38,623 nt of DNA, taken from Azospirillum sp. (GTDB taxonomy: Bacteria; Pseudomonadota; Alphaproteobacteria; Azospirillales; Azospirillaceae). Shown piece after piece: positions 1 through 7,779 of this stretch (its first letter is position 1; every line of letters begins with the position of its first letter). The stretch is taken from the NCBI GenBank assembly GCA_027486405.1, contig JAIXPD010000039.1, positions 1-38,623 on the forward strand. The letters are read 5' to 3'. Under the pieces are notes generated by a model. The model was not told where the DNA came from, searched no databases, and saw only the letters and a program-made list of their open reading frames with translations. The translations under genes and the position numbers were made by a program.

Positions 1-73
1 CCCCGCGAAGGCGGGGATCCAGGCTTTCCCGTCAGAACCACTCTGCGAACTCTGGATCCCCGCCTTCGCGGGG
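1..73. repeat. REP-like intergenic inverted repeat, partly cut by the window edge
   Basis: Bases 1-22 are the exact reverse complement of bases 52-73, separated by a 29-base loop. Each arm also contains its own small dyad (CCCCGC GAAG GCGGGG), so the DNA or RNA can fold as two small hairpins or one long one. The sequence just after the right arm (GATGACGA) probably has its mirror copy left of base 1. This design resembles dispersed palindromic elements common between genes in alphaproteobacteria. That it is repeated elsewhere in the genome is inference. It may also act as a transcription barrier for the gene upstream of the window. Confidence 0.75.
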
Positions 74-142
74 ATGACGAATGTCCTAATAGAGGAATTT
101 CAAGCCTTCACCCGATTGACCTGTCCGCGCCCACCGCGCCGG

Positions 143-172
143 TTGCGCGGCAAAGCCGGGGCGGCGTATAGC
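143..172 (+). promoter_or_regulatory. Possible promoter of the pilus-type operon
   Basis: TTGCGC at 143-148 and TATAGC at 167-172 are spaced by 18 bases. Transcription would start near 179, which would make the ATG at 193, not the one at 175, the usable start. The match is moderate and based on sequence only. Confidence 0.3.
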
Positions 173-192
173 TAATGGCCGGGGGAACGGTC

Positions 193-870
193 ATGGGCGC
201 GGTCGTGCGGGGGCATCGTCGGGCGAAGGGGAGCGCAACGGGCGGATCGAGGCTGCGGCGGTTGTCGTCTGCGCTGCCTTTTGCTGTCGCCATTGCCCTT
301 TGGGCCGCACCGCCACCGGCTTTGGCGTTCGAACCGAATCCGTTTCTGCCGCCCGCCCAGCGCGGCGACGACATGGAAGCCCGTCTGCAAACCCGCATCG
401 ACCGCGCCGTCGCCGCCGCTGAAGACCGCTTGCTCAAGGCTGTGGTGGACGCGCTGAACGGGCGCGACATCACCGGCGCGCCCAAACCCTTGCAAGACGC
501 CGTGCGTCGGCCCGGTCCGACGCCGTCTGCTCCGGCGATGGCCGCACCATACGCGCCGCCGCCGTTGCCTGGGGCCGCCGCGCCGGTCGCCGCACCCGTC
601 GCCGCCAACACCAGCCTGCCGCCGGGTCTGCCGGGCTTGCCACCCTTGCCGAGCTTTGCCGGAAGCGCCGGTTCCGGGCCGCCGCCACCACCGCCGCCAC
701 AGACGATGGGCATGGCGGCGACGGGATCCGATCCGGTCCCACCGGGCGCGGTGTTCATCGGGTGTCTGGATGGGCAGGCCTTTTTTCAAGACCGCGCCGG
801 GTCGCCCTTCCTGGTCGATCCGCGCGCCTTTCCCCCGTCCTCGGGCGGGGCCGGAGCCTGCGGGCGATGA
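193..870 (+). CDS. Secreted Pro-rich protein of a type IVB pilus/secretin operon, function unknown
   Basis: The product is 225 aa from ATG 193; an in-frame ATG at 175 is possible, but 193 has a GGGGGA ribosome site about 7 bases upstream. A hydrophobic stretch ending in an ALA-type cleavage site, just before FEPNPFLPP, looks like a signal peptide after a basic n-region. A short helical segment follows (MEARLQTRIDRAVAAAEDR), then a long Pro/Ala/Gly-rich linker including a run of seven prolines. A small C-terminal module (GAVFIGCLDGQAFFQDRAG) ends the protein. The layout, periplasmic with a linker and a small C-terminal domain, is reminiscent of PilP/GspC-like assembly proteins that contact a secretin, but I cannot claim homology. 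Its stop overlaps the ATG of the secretin gene (ATGA), so the two are probably translationally coupled and work together. Confidence 0.7.
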   Translation: MGAVVRGHRRAKGSATGGSRLRRLSSALPFAVAIALWAAPPPALAFEPNPFLPPAQRGDDMEARLQTRIDRAVAAAEDRLLKAVVDALNGRDITGAPKPLQDAVRRPGPTPSAPAMAAPYAPPPLPGAAAPVAAPVAANTSLPPGLPGLPPLPSFAGSAGSGPPPPPPPQTMGMAATGSDPVPPGAVFIGCLDGQAFFQDRAGSPFLVDPRAFPPSSGGAGACGR

Positions 871-2417
871 GGGGGTGTTCGGTGGTGGTTCGCACCCGCG
901 CGGCGGCGGCCGCGCTTCTGGCCTTGTCCGGCCTGTCGGCCTGTGCGTTGCCCCAGCCCGGCACCCTGCCGCCGCGCACCGAGATCCTGCGGGAACAAAC
1001 CCAGCGGTTGGAAAACGACGGGGTCCCCGCCGTGTCGGTGGTCCCGGTCAACCGGGGAATGCTGGTGGTGCATTCGGTGCGCGAACGCCTGCCCGCCGTC
1101 ATGGCGCAACGGACGATCTCGGTCAGCTACCCGGCGGGGGAAAACACGCTGGATCGGCTGGTGACGATGCTGAGCTATTCCGGCATCCGCGTCGCCACCC
1201 GGTTCGAGCAGGCCAACGACGCCGAGATGCTGCGCCGCCCGCTGCCCTTCCGCGCCTTCTCCGGCACGATTGCCGAATTGACCGGCGTGTTGCAGGGCGG
1301 CATGGGGGTGGTGTCCTGGTGGCAGGACGGCACGTTGTTCCTGACCGACCGCGACCGCTACGCCTTCACCGTGCCGCAAATCCCCGATGTGATCCGGTCC
1401 ATCACCGATGATTTGAAGAGCATGGGGGTGTCGGACCTGACGCCGTCGCTGCGCGGCGGGCAAATCCTCTTCTCAGCCCCGCCCAGCCTCTACACCGAGG
1501 TCGTGCGCCCCTACATCGACCGCATCCACCGCAACATGGCGATGGTCAAGATTCAGATGGCGGTGGTGTCGCTGACCCTGAACGACAGTTCGGCCACCGG
1601 ATTCGATTGGAGCAAGCTGGCCCTGGGCTTCAGCAGCGCGTCCAGCAGCACCAGCAGCGGCACCAGCAGCGGCACATCCTCCAGCACGACATCCACCACC
1701 TCCACCAGTTCGACCAGCACCAGTTCCACCGCCACGGCGGGCGGGCCGCTGGCCTGGGCGATGTCGCCGACCGGGCGGTTGCTGGGGGTCAGCGGGACGT
1801 TCACCGTCGCCGGGGCCATCGATTACCTGTCGAAATTCGGGACCACCGACACCAAGCAGAACGTCGAGGTTCACACCCTGTCCGGCGCGCAGGTGACGCT
1901 GCGCAGCGGCCAGGAAATCCCCTATGTCAGCGGCGTCGGCGTCAACACGCTGGGCGGCTCCTCCGGTTCCTCCTCGTCGGGCGCGCTGCTGGGGTCGGCG
2001 CAGACGACGACGGTCAAGACCGGCCTGACGATCAAGCTGACTCCCTTCTACGACGCCGACACCCGCATCGTGACGGCGGATCTGAACATCCTGGTCAACA
2101 GCCTGGTGCGCTTCGTCCAACTGTCGGCGGGCAATCAGGTCGGGACCATCACCCAGCCGCAAACGCAGGAACAGGCGCTGAACGACATCGTGCGCGTGCT
2201 GGCCGGGAACACGGTGGTGCTGGGCGGCTTGCAAGTCGACAACGCCAGCTACGACAACGCCGAACCGGTGGCGACCCGGCCGGAGGGCGAGGCGACGGCG
2301 GCTGCACCGGGCGGGGCGACCTCCGTCATCGGCCATCGCGCCCAGACCGTGACGAAGGAGGCGCTGTTCGTCGTCGTCCGCCCGACCGTGACCGTCTTTG
2401 TCGAGCAGGGCGGTTGA
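867..2417 (+). CDS. Lipoprotein secretin, type IVB pilus PilN-like
   Basis: The product is 516 aa and starts at the ATG overlapping the previous stop, with GGAG about 10 bases upstream. The N-terminus is a lipoprotein signal with lipobox LSAC (Cys26), matching the lipoprotein secretins of type IVB pili (R64 PilN family). The N-domain is followed from about residue 300 by a secretin beta-domain with typical features: a Gly/Ser loop, VEVHTLSGAQVTLRSGQEIPY, GLTIKLTPFYDADTRIVTADL and LAGNTVVLGGLQVD. Residues about 256-290 are almost pure Ser/Thr, encoded by imperfect AGC/ACC repeats. It would form the multimeric outer-membrane channel for a pilus or secreted substrate. The downstream GspF-type gene supports this. 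Family is secure; pilus versus secretion is not. Confidence 0.85.
   Translation: MRGCSVVVRTRAAAAALLALSGLSACALPQPGTLPPRTEILREQTQRLENDGVPAVSVVPVNRGMLVVHSVRERLPAVMAQRTISVSYPAGENTLDRLVTMLSYSGIRVATRFEQANDAEMLRRPLPFRAFSGTIAELTGVLQGGMGVVSWWQDGTLFLTDRDRYAFTVPQIPDVIRSITDDLKSMGVSDLTPSLRGGQILFSAPPSLYTEVVRPYIDRIHRNMAMVKIQMAVVSLTLNDSSATGFDWSKLALGFSSASSSTSSGTSSGTSSSTTSTTSTSSTSTSSTATAGGPLAWAMSPTGRLLGVSGTFTVAGAIDYLSKFGTTDTKQNVEVHTLSGAQVTLRSGQEIPYVSGVGVNTLGGSSGSSSSGALLGSAQTTTVKTGLTIKLTPFYDADTRIVTADLNILVNSLVRFVQLSAGNQVGTITQPQTQEQALNDIVRVLAGNTVVLGGLQVDNASYDNAEPVATRPEGEATAAAPGGATSVIGHRAQTVTKEALFVVVRPTVTVFVEQGG
1634..1735 (+). repeat. Low-complexity AGC/ACC repeat encoding a Ser/Thr-rich segment
   Basis: Within the secretin gene, imperfect repeats of AGCAGCACC and AGCGGCACC type encode about 35 residues of almost only Ser and Thr with a few Gly. 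Such tracts can change length by slippage. It lies between the N-terminal domain and the secretin core, so length changes should be tolerated. Confidence 0.7.
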
Positions 2418-2487
2418 TCCCGTCCGCCCCGACATCGGGTAGACTGGTGGCCCGCAGACGGGGGAACGGGGCAGGGAGGCCACGCGC

Positions 2488-3666
2488 GTGCCGCGTTTCG
2501 AGGTTCGCCTGATCGCCGGTGGAAAGGCGCGGACGCTGCTGGTGGACGCCAGCGACGCCGACACCGCGCGGGCGCGGGTCAGCGGGCGCGGGCGGATCCT
2601 GTCGGTGCGCCGCCGCCCATCCTGGACCCTGAGCCGGACCCTGAGCCACAACGAACGCCACATCCTGTTCATCCGCCTCGCCTCCATGCTCGATTCGCGC
2701 GTGGGGTTGGCCGAGGCGTTGCGCCGGTTGGCGTCCTCCTTCGACGGGCGCATCCGCCGGGTGGCCGAACAACTGGCCGACGCGGTGGAGATCGGCGACG
2801 ATCTGCCGACGGCGATGGAACGCCAACCCGCCGATTTTCCCATCACCGTGATCGCGCTGGTGCGGGCGGGGGGCTATGGCATCGGCACGTCGGAGGCGCT
2901 GCGCAACGCCGCCGGCTTCGAATCCGACATGGTCCGCCCGATGCGGGAGTTCCGCAGCGGCTTGTGGGTGGCCATCGCCCATTCCCTGCTGGGGGCCGTC
3001 ACCATGATCCTGACCACCCATGTGTTGACGCCCTGGCTGCTGTCCACCGATCTGTTCCGCGACGCCCGCACCAAGGTGGACATCGGCTGGATCCTCCTGT
3101 CCTCGAATCTCAGCACGGCGGTGGTGGTCCTGTTCCTGGGCCTGCTGGGCGGGATCGCGTTTCTCAACGGGGTGGTGAAGCCGGTGGCCCCGGTGGTGGT
3201 GGATCGGTTGTTCCGGCTGATGCCGATCTACCGCCACATCGCCAGCGGGCTGGAGCAATATGTCACCTTCCACAAGCTGGCCTTGTTGATTGGGGCCGGG
3301 GTGGCGATGGACAAGGCCCTGTCCCTGATCGGGGAGGCGGCGGGGCGCGGCGTTCTGGGTGGGGAACTGCGGCAGGCAGCGCGGGCGGTGGTGATGGGAC
3401 GGCCCTGGACCGACGCCCTGCGCTCGATCCACCCGACCGACCGCGCGTCGCTGGCCGCCGCCGACAACCGGGAGGAGGTGGCGCGCACGCTGCAAACGCT
3501 GGCGCAGCAGCACCGCGACCTGTACCTGTTGAACGTCGGTCTGGCGCAGCCGATGATGCGCGGGGTCGGCATCGTGTTTCTTGGCCTGTCCGGCATGGTG
3601 CTGTTCGGGTTGACGATTTTGCCGATGATGCAGATCGCCGACCAGCTCGCCCGGCAGGCTCTCTAA
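2488..3666 (+). CDS. Type II secretion/type IV pilus platform protein (GspF/PilR family)
   Basis: The product is 392 aa from a GTG start with AGGGAGG about 10 bases upstream; no ATG gives a full-length N-terminus. It has the GspF layout of two repeated cytoplasmic helical domains (HILFIRLASMLDSRVGLAEALRRL near residue 55 and FHKLALLIGAGVAMDKALSLI near 260) separated and followed by membrane helices, about three TM segments in all. These proteins sit in the inner membrane and couple the assembly ATPase to pilin extraction. The usual FAxQLAxLLxAGxPL motif is present in divergent form, as expected for PilR-like members of type IVB systems. It lies 70 bp after the secretin. Family assignment is firm. 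Confidence 0.85.
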   Translation: MPRFEVRLIAGGKARTLLVDASDADTARARVSGRGRILSVRRRPSWTLSRTLSHNERHILFIRLASMLDSRVGLAEALRRLASSFDGRIRRVAEQLADAVEIGDDLPTAMERQPADFPITVIALVRAGGYGIGTSEALRNAAGFESDMVRPMREFRSGLWVAIAHSLLGAVTMILTTHVLTPWLLSTDLFRDARTKVDIGWILLSSNLSTAVVVLFLGLLGGIAFLNGVVKPVAPVVVDRLFRLMPIYRHIASGLEQYVTFHKLALLIGAGVAMDKALSLIGEAAGRGVLGGELRQAARAVVMGRPWTDALRSIHPTDRASLAAADNREEVARTLQTLAQQHRDLYLLNVGLAQPMMRGVGIVFLGLSGMVLFGLTILPMMQIADQLARQAL

Positions 3667-3712
3667 CCCGTGCGGCCGCGCGCCGCTGCCATGGAACCGG
3701 GCGTGTCATCCG

Positions 3713-4078
3713 ATGTTTGAAGCCAAGACCGTTCGTGTGTTGACCATCCTGCTGACCGTGCTGGGCGCGGTGTTTGGTGGCATGGGCCTTGGTCTGTATG
3801 TGCGCGCCGGGTGGTTGGCCGAGTCGGGGGAGGCGGAGCGGCAACGGGCGGAATTGGCCTGCGTCGAGCGGTTGCGCGGGCTGGGCACGGTGGCGCGCAA
3901 CGACAGCGGCGTTCGCTTGACGGTTTCGACCATTGACGATCCGCGTGGCCGATTGAGCGACGCTTCTGCCCTTTTGGGAGCCTGTCCCGGCTGGGCGATG
4001 GCGTATTTTTGCATGGGCGAACGTTGCGCGGCGGACGGAAGCGTCGCCATGGTTGTGGAGTTGGCGCGACCGCAATGA
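3713..4078 (+). CDS. Small single-TM protein, end of pilus-type operon, function unknown
   Basis: The product is 121 aa. It has one N-terminal TM helix (VLTILLTVLGAVFGGMGLGLYV) and a periplasmic domain of about 90 residues with four Cys (ACVERLR, LLGACPGW, YFCMGERCA) that could form two disulfides. This is a PilO- or pilin-accessory-like layout, but I do not recognise a family. It lies 46 bp after the GspF-type gene on the same strand and probably belongs to that operon. No pilin-type prepilin cleavage motif is visible, so it is unlikely to be the pilin itself. Confidence 0.65.
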   Translation: MFEAKTVRVLTILLTVLGAVFGGMGLGLYVRAGWLAESGEAERQRAELACVERLRGLGTVARNDSGVRLTVSTIDDPRGRLSDASALLGACPGWAMAYFCMGERCAADGSVAMVVELARPQ

Positions 4079-4138
4079 ACGGAATGAAATGTGGTGAATT
4101 GTGACAAGGAATTTAACAAGTAAGGGGATTCTCCCACC

Positions 4139-4168
4139 TTGACAGGGCGTTGCGTGCCAACCCTAAAT
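4139..4168 (+). promoter_or_regulatory. Probable promoter of the 4289-6657 gene group
   Basis: A perfect TTGACA at 4139-4144 is followed 18 bases later by CTAAAT at 4163-4168 (17 bases if CCTAAA is taken). The position, about 120 bp before the first ATG, leaves a long 5' leader in which I see no known RNA element. The 210-bp gap here is also less GC-rich than its surroundings. Confidence 0.45.
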
Positions 4169-4288
4169 GGGCCGCATTGAACCGTGGCAGAGACGCGGAT
4201 GGCAGGGACGCGAAGACGCTTGATGCGACGCAGCAACCTGCCAGCGCCGGGCCGATACGCCGTCATTTCGTTTCGATAAGGAAGCTCC

Positions 4289-4717
4289 ATGTCCGCCAAC
4301 GAAGACGCACGCAAGCGTTTTGCCGATCTTGTGAGGCTCAACGGCCTGACCTGCACCTTCATCAGCCGTGAGACGGAGCGCCGGATCCTGGAAGAGGGCG
4401 TGACCCGCTTTGAGATGACGCTGGACGACGCGCGCGGCGTGCTGCGCACCGTGGCGGCGGACGAGGAGTTCGTGTTCGAGAGCGAGGCTTGCCACCGCGT
4501 GAACCAGATCCTGGAACGCTACGCCGGCAAGAAGGGCAAGATCAGCAAGGACCAGTTTCTGCAGTCGGCGGCCATTCTGCGCGATTTTTCCAACGACGCG
4601 ATCAGCGAGAAGGAAGCCAAGCGTCAGATCAAGACCATGATGATCGATGAAGGGTGGGAACCCCGCCGCGCCGGTCTGTTGCGGTCCAAGCGCTGGTACA
4701 ACCGCGTCGAGGTGTGA
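4289..4717 (+). CDS. Conserved-looking soluble helical protein, function unknown
   Basis: The product is 142 aa from ATG 4289, with AAGGAAG about 7 bases upstream. It has no signal peptide or TM segment. It is strongly charged and predicted helical, ending in the basic, aromatic tail WEPRRAGLLRSKRWYNRVEV. The middle (LDDARGVLRTVAADEEFVFE ... ILERYAGKKGKISKDQF) vaguely recalls small TerB-like helical domains, but this is not a reliable match. It is the first gene after a good promoter and is followed, after a hairpin, by a membrane protein and a TPR protein on the same strand. Confidence 0.7.
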   Translation: MSANEDARKRFADLVRLNGLTCTFISRETERRILEEGVTRFEMTLDDARGVLRTVAADEEFVFESEACHRVNQILERYAGKKGKISKDQFLQSAAILRDFSNDAISEKEAKRQIKTMMIDEGWEPRRAGLLRSKRWYNRVEV

Positions 4718-4724
4718 TGGCGTT

Positions 4725-4747
4725 GCCGCCCCGGCGGACGGGGCGGC
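4725..4747 (+). terminator. GC hairpin between two genes, possible weak terminator or attenuator
   Basis: GCCGCCCC at 4725-4732 pairs perfectly with GGGGCGGC at 4740-4747 around a 7-base loop. Only GTT follows, so there is no real T-tract. It may reduce read-through or stabilise the upstream message rather than terminate fully. Confidence 0.35.
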
Positions 4748-4799
4748 GTTCCGGCGGTGATGCCGCGACGCCCAAAAACGGGCACAAGGGCCGGGACGC

Positions 4800-5474
4800 A
4801 TGGACATCCTGAATTTTCTGCATTCCGGTTTTCTGCTGGCGCTGGAGATTCCGCTTCTCCTCACCCTGCCGTTCCTGCTGTGGTACCGCGTCAGCGACGC
4901 CGCCCACCTGCACCACCCCTATGGCTCCTGGCGCCCGGCGCTGGCGACCTACAGCGGATTGGCGTTGGGGGGCTGCATGATCGCGGCCTCCTGGATCCCC
5001 GATCATTACAGTTTCGACGCCATTTTCAGCCCCGGTGGACCGTGGGATCTGTCCTTCACGGAGTTCCTGTTTCTGCTGATGCAGCGGTTGGGCGACGCGC
5101 CGCACGATCTGGTCGGGGTGCTGCTGAACAGCGACCCGCGCCTGAATTTCGGTCTGGTGGTGATGGTCATCGCCACGCTGTTCGCGGTGGACATCGGCAT
5201 CACGCTGGCGTCGGGCGTGCGGGGGCCGATGCTGCTGTCCTTCCTGCTGGACGTGCTGATGGCCTCGCTGGCCGCCGGGCTGTTGATGCACGTCTTTTAT
5301 TCGACGCTGTGGCTGCTGAACCGATTGAATTTCTGGGCGATTGGGGTGGCGTTGCTGTTGTTGCAGGAATATCGTTACCACGTCTTCGGTTTGTTCCGCC
5401 GCCGTCCCAAACCGGTGCGCGTGGCGGGCAACATTCAACATGGCATCAACACCAGCGGGAATCAGGGCACATGA
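4800..5474 (+). CDS. Polytopic inner-membrane protein, function unknown
   Basis: The product is 224 aa from ATG 4800, preceded by GGGCCGGGA. It has about four to five hydrophobic helices: LLALEIPLLLTLPFLLWY, ATYSGLALGGCMIAASW, FGLVVMVIATLFAVDIGI, LLSFLLDVLMASLAAGLLMHVF and LNFWAIGVALLLLQEY. It ends in a basic cytoplasmic tail (FRRRPKPVR). I recognise no family. Its neighbours are an unknown soluble gene upstream and a TPR protein downstream, and the three may form one functional unit. Confidence 0.7.
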   Translation: MDILNFLHSGFLLALEIPLLLTLPFLLWYRVSDAAHLHHPYGSWRPALATYSGLALGGCMIAASWIPDHYSFDAIFSPGGPWDLSFTEFLFLLMQRLGDAPHDLVGVLLNSDPRLNFGLVVMVIATLFAVDIGITLASGVRGPMLLSFLLDVLMASLAAGLLMHVFYSTLWLLNRLNFWAIGVALLLLQEYRYHVFGLFRRRPKPVRVAGNIQHGINTSGNQGT

Positions 5475-5589
5475 CCATGGGGCTGGGCCGCGCCGCCCTC
5501 TCGGCCACGAGGGGTGTTGCGGGTCGCTTCCGTGACCGTCATTGCCGGATCAACCCGTCTGTCGCAACGGAACATTCGGGGGGACAACG

Positions 5590-6657
5590 ATGGATTTCGG
5601 ATTTCTGACCATGCCCGCGTTGGCCTTGTCGGCGGTTCTGGGCTATTCGGTTTTTTATGATCCAAGCGTCGTGCTGTTCCGCGACGTGCATGTGCCCAAC
5701 GCTGTGGCCGATGACGGCTTCACGCCGCGCGTCGTCGCGTCGCGCCTGGCCAACGAGGTGCGGGCCATCAACCGCGCCAGCCGCGCCGCCAAGGAGCAGC
5801 AGCGCTTCGGCCTGATCGACGACGACGCGGCATTGAAGGTCGTGTCGGAACGGTTCGAATTCCTCCATCCGATCAAGGCGACGCAAGAGGCCCTGGGCTT
5901 TGCCGCCTTCGATTTCAGCGGCGAGATGGTGAAGCTGGAGCGGGATTACGAATTCACCGTGCGCGGGGATGACCGCAAACAGGGCCGCGCCATCGTGGCG
6001 TCGGCCCGTGGCCCGCGTCCGGAGGAGTTGATCCGCCCGGTGGCGATCGATCTGCTGCGCGCCATCGATCCGTACGTCATCGCTTCCTATTATTTTGAAA
6101 CCACCCGGGACTCCGGCAGCAAGGATTACAGCGCCGCGCAGCGTGAACTGCGAAATTGCCTGATCGTCATGCCTCGGGACGAGCGCCATTGGGCCATCAA
6201 CCTGCAAGGCCAGATCCTGTTCCAGCAGGGCCGTCTGGACGACGCGATGGTGAAATTCAACGAAGCCCGCGTGCAGAAGTCGGATTTCGTGCTGCCGATC
6301 TACAACCAGGGCCTCATCTTTGCCGCCAAGGGCAAGCACGAGGAGGCCATGGCCCGCTACAAGGAGGTGCTGACCCTGGACGCCGACAAACGGTCGCGCT
6401 TCCCCCACACCTACACGCAATGGGGTGTGTCGCTGGCCGCCACCGGCCGCCCGGAAGAGGCGCTGACCATGTTCCAGCGCGCCGAGCAGGCCGATTCGTC
6501 CTACGCCGATCTTTACAACGCTTGGGGCCGCTTCCTGCGCGATCAGAACAAGGTTGTCGAGGCGCGCGAGATGTTCCAGAAAGCGATCGACCGCGCGCCC
6601 GAGCGGGCCGAGTTCCGCGACAATCTGAAAGCCGCCATGGCCGCCCCGGCCCGCTGA
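5590..6657 (+). CDS. TPR-repeat protein, membrane-anchored or secreted
   Basis: The product is 355 aa. The ATG at 5590 is chosen over an upstream one at 5542 because GGGGGGA precedes it by 5-6 bases and it begins with a hydrophobic helix (FLTMPALALSAVLGYSVFY) that can anchor or export the protein. The N-terminal half is an unrecognised alpha/beta region. From about residue 200, at least four tetratricopeptide repeats follow (AINLQGQILFQQGRLDDAMV, YNQGLIFAAKGKHEEAMARY, YTQWGVSLAATGRPEEALTM, YNAWGRFLRDQNKVVEAREM). TPR modules scaffold protein complexes. The extracytoplasmic side would be consistent with an envelope assembly role together with the preceding membrane protein. Confidence 0.8.
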   Translation: MDFGFLTMPALALSAVLGYSVFYDPSVVLFRDVHVPNAVADDGFTPRVVASRLANEVRAINRASRAAKEQQRFGLIDDDAALKVVSERFEFLHPIKATQEALGFAAFDFSGEMVKLERDYEFTVRGDDRKQGRAIVASARGPRPEELIRPVAIDLLRAIDPYVIASYYFETTRDSGSKDYSAAQRELRNCLIVMPRDERHWAINLQGQILFQQGRLDDAMVKFNEARVQKSDFVLPIYNQGLIFAAKGKHEEAMARYKEVLTLDADKRSRFPHTYTQWGVSLAATGRPEEALTMFQRAEQADSSYADLYNAWGRFLRDQNKVVEAREMFQKAIDRAPERAEFRDNLKAAMAAPAR

Positions 6658-6700
6658 CGGTCCGTTCCACCCCCTCCGTTCCAGCCCAACCATGTCAAAT

Positions 6701-6744
6701 CCAACGCGCCGCCGGAGTCCTTCCGGCGGCGCGTTGGTGTTTTT
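6701..6744. terminator. Strong bidirectional terminator
   Basis: A perfect 15-bp GC-rich stem (6701-6715 with 6723-6737) with a 7-base loop is followed by TGTTTTT. It lies between the convergent TPR gene and the minus-strand small membrane protein. Confidence 0.85.
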
Positions 6745-6765
6745 GGCCGGGTGGGAAGCGCGCGA

Positions 6766-7170
6766 TCACGGCGGCGGGCTGAGCACCTGCGACTGACCGG
6801 TGATCCGCCGTTTGACATGCGCCCAGCATACCCCGATGCTCAGCAGGGTGGCGAACCAGACCAGCAGGAAATAGCTGGACCAGAACGGCGCGCCAGGATC
6901 GAGCAAGCCGACATGGCGCATCGCCAGGTAGCCGGAAATGGTTAGCGACGACATGATGATGATGCGGGAGATCCGCAGCGCCAGCCACATCACCCGCAAA
7001 AACAGGATGTAGCAGCCCAGCAGAAAGGCACCGGCCAGAAATTTGGCCGACGCCAGGGAGCCGTCATCGGTGAACAGCCAACTGATGTAGGAATAGCCCA
7101 GCGGATTCCAGGTGGAGAACACCAGCAGGAAACAGCAGAGGATGCGGGAGAAAAGGCCGGGAAACTTCAT
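6766..7170 (-). CDS. Small four-TM membrane protein, DUF6524-like, tandem paralogue 1
   Basis: The product is 134 aa, with four predicted TM helices and the motif STWNPLGYSYISWL near the end of the first helix. The motif matches FGGFNPSGYSYYHWL at the same place in the neighbouring gene, so the two are paralogues. I associate the N-P-x-G-Y-S-Y signature with the uncharacterised family DUF6524, from memory and unverified. The start at 7170 has AAGGGA upstream. The C-terminal helix (IGVCWAHVKRRITGQSQ) matches TGFCWSHIRYRLSGQMD of the partner. The pair may form a hetero-oligomer. No function is known to me. Confidence 0.75.
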   Translation of the reverse strand: MKFPGLFSRILCCFLLVFSTWNPLGYSYISWLFTDDGSLASAKFLAGAFLLGCYILFLRVMWLALRISRIIIMSSLTISGYLAMRHVGLLDPGAPFWSSYFLLVWFATLLSIGVCWAHVKRRITGQSQVLSPPP

Positions 7171-7213
7171 GCCGGACCGGCTCCCTTACGGCACAGGATG
7201 GTGGATGCTGGTT

Positions 7214-7621
7214 TCATCGCGCGGCGATGTTTTCCGAATCCATCTGACCGCTGAGGCGGTAGCGGATGTGCGACCAGCAGAAGCCGGTTCCCAACAGCAC
7301 CGTCAAGGCGATCTGTATGGTCAGGATGAACTGTGTGCGGTCGTGCAGATCGACCAGCCCGAGGTCGGACGCCAGCCACACCCCGGACAGAACGACGATG
7401 GTCAGCATCGACGTGCCAACCAGCCGCATCGAGCGCCACATCGCGTTGACCTGGAGATAGAAAATCACGATCAGCGTCAGGCCGACGAACAGCTTGACCG
7501 CCCAGTCGCCATCCTCCTGCTGAAGCCAATGGTAGTAGGAGTAGCCCGACGGGTTGAAGCCGCCAAAAATGACGAACATCGCGATCAGCAGGCGTACCGA
7601 ATATCCAAGGATCGACAGCAT
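7214..7621 (-). CDS. Small four-TM membrane protein, DUF6524-like, tandem paralogue 2
   Basis: The product is 135 aa if started at the ATG at 7621, which aligns with the start of the paralogue (MLSILGYSVRLLIAMFV versus MKFPGLFSRILCCFLLV). An in-frame upstream ATG at 7687 would add 22 His/Pro-rich residues without a counterpart. It has four TM helices, FNPSGYSYYHWL after helix 1, and a Trp/His-containing last helix. The two genes are 43 bp apart on the minus strand, this one first in the transcript. They are divergent from the MlaA-like gene, with about 160 bp between for promoters. Confidence 0.75.
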   Translation of the reverse strand: MLSILGYSVRLLIAMFVIFGGFNPSGYSYYHWLQQEDGDWAVKLFVGLTLIVIFYLQVNAMWRSMRLVGTSMLTIVVLSGVWLASDLGLVDLHDRTQFILTIQIALTVLLGTGFCWSHIRYRLSGQMDSENIAAR

Positions 7622-7779
7622 GGCCTTGCGGGGACGATGGTGGTGGGCAGGCGGGCATTCTATGCCGTGGCTGGTCGGCCCGTCCATGCTGGTGTTTGTC
7701 GGGGTTGCGCCCCGCTTCCGCTGGCGCGGGCTTGCGGTTACAGTGGTGGGCTGATGGCGGAAAAATGGGAAGCGGAGCG

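Noticed and set aside
4289..4717. TerB-like or Icm-type identity for the 142-aa protein
   Set aside because: The resemblance rests on general helical and charged character, without a conserved motif.
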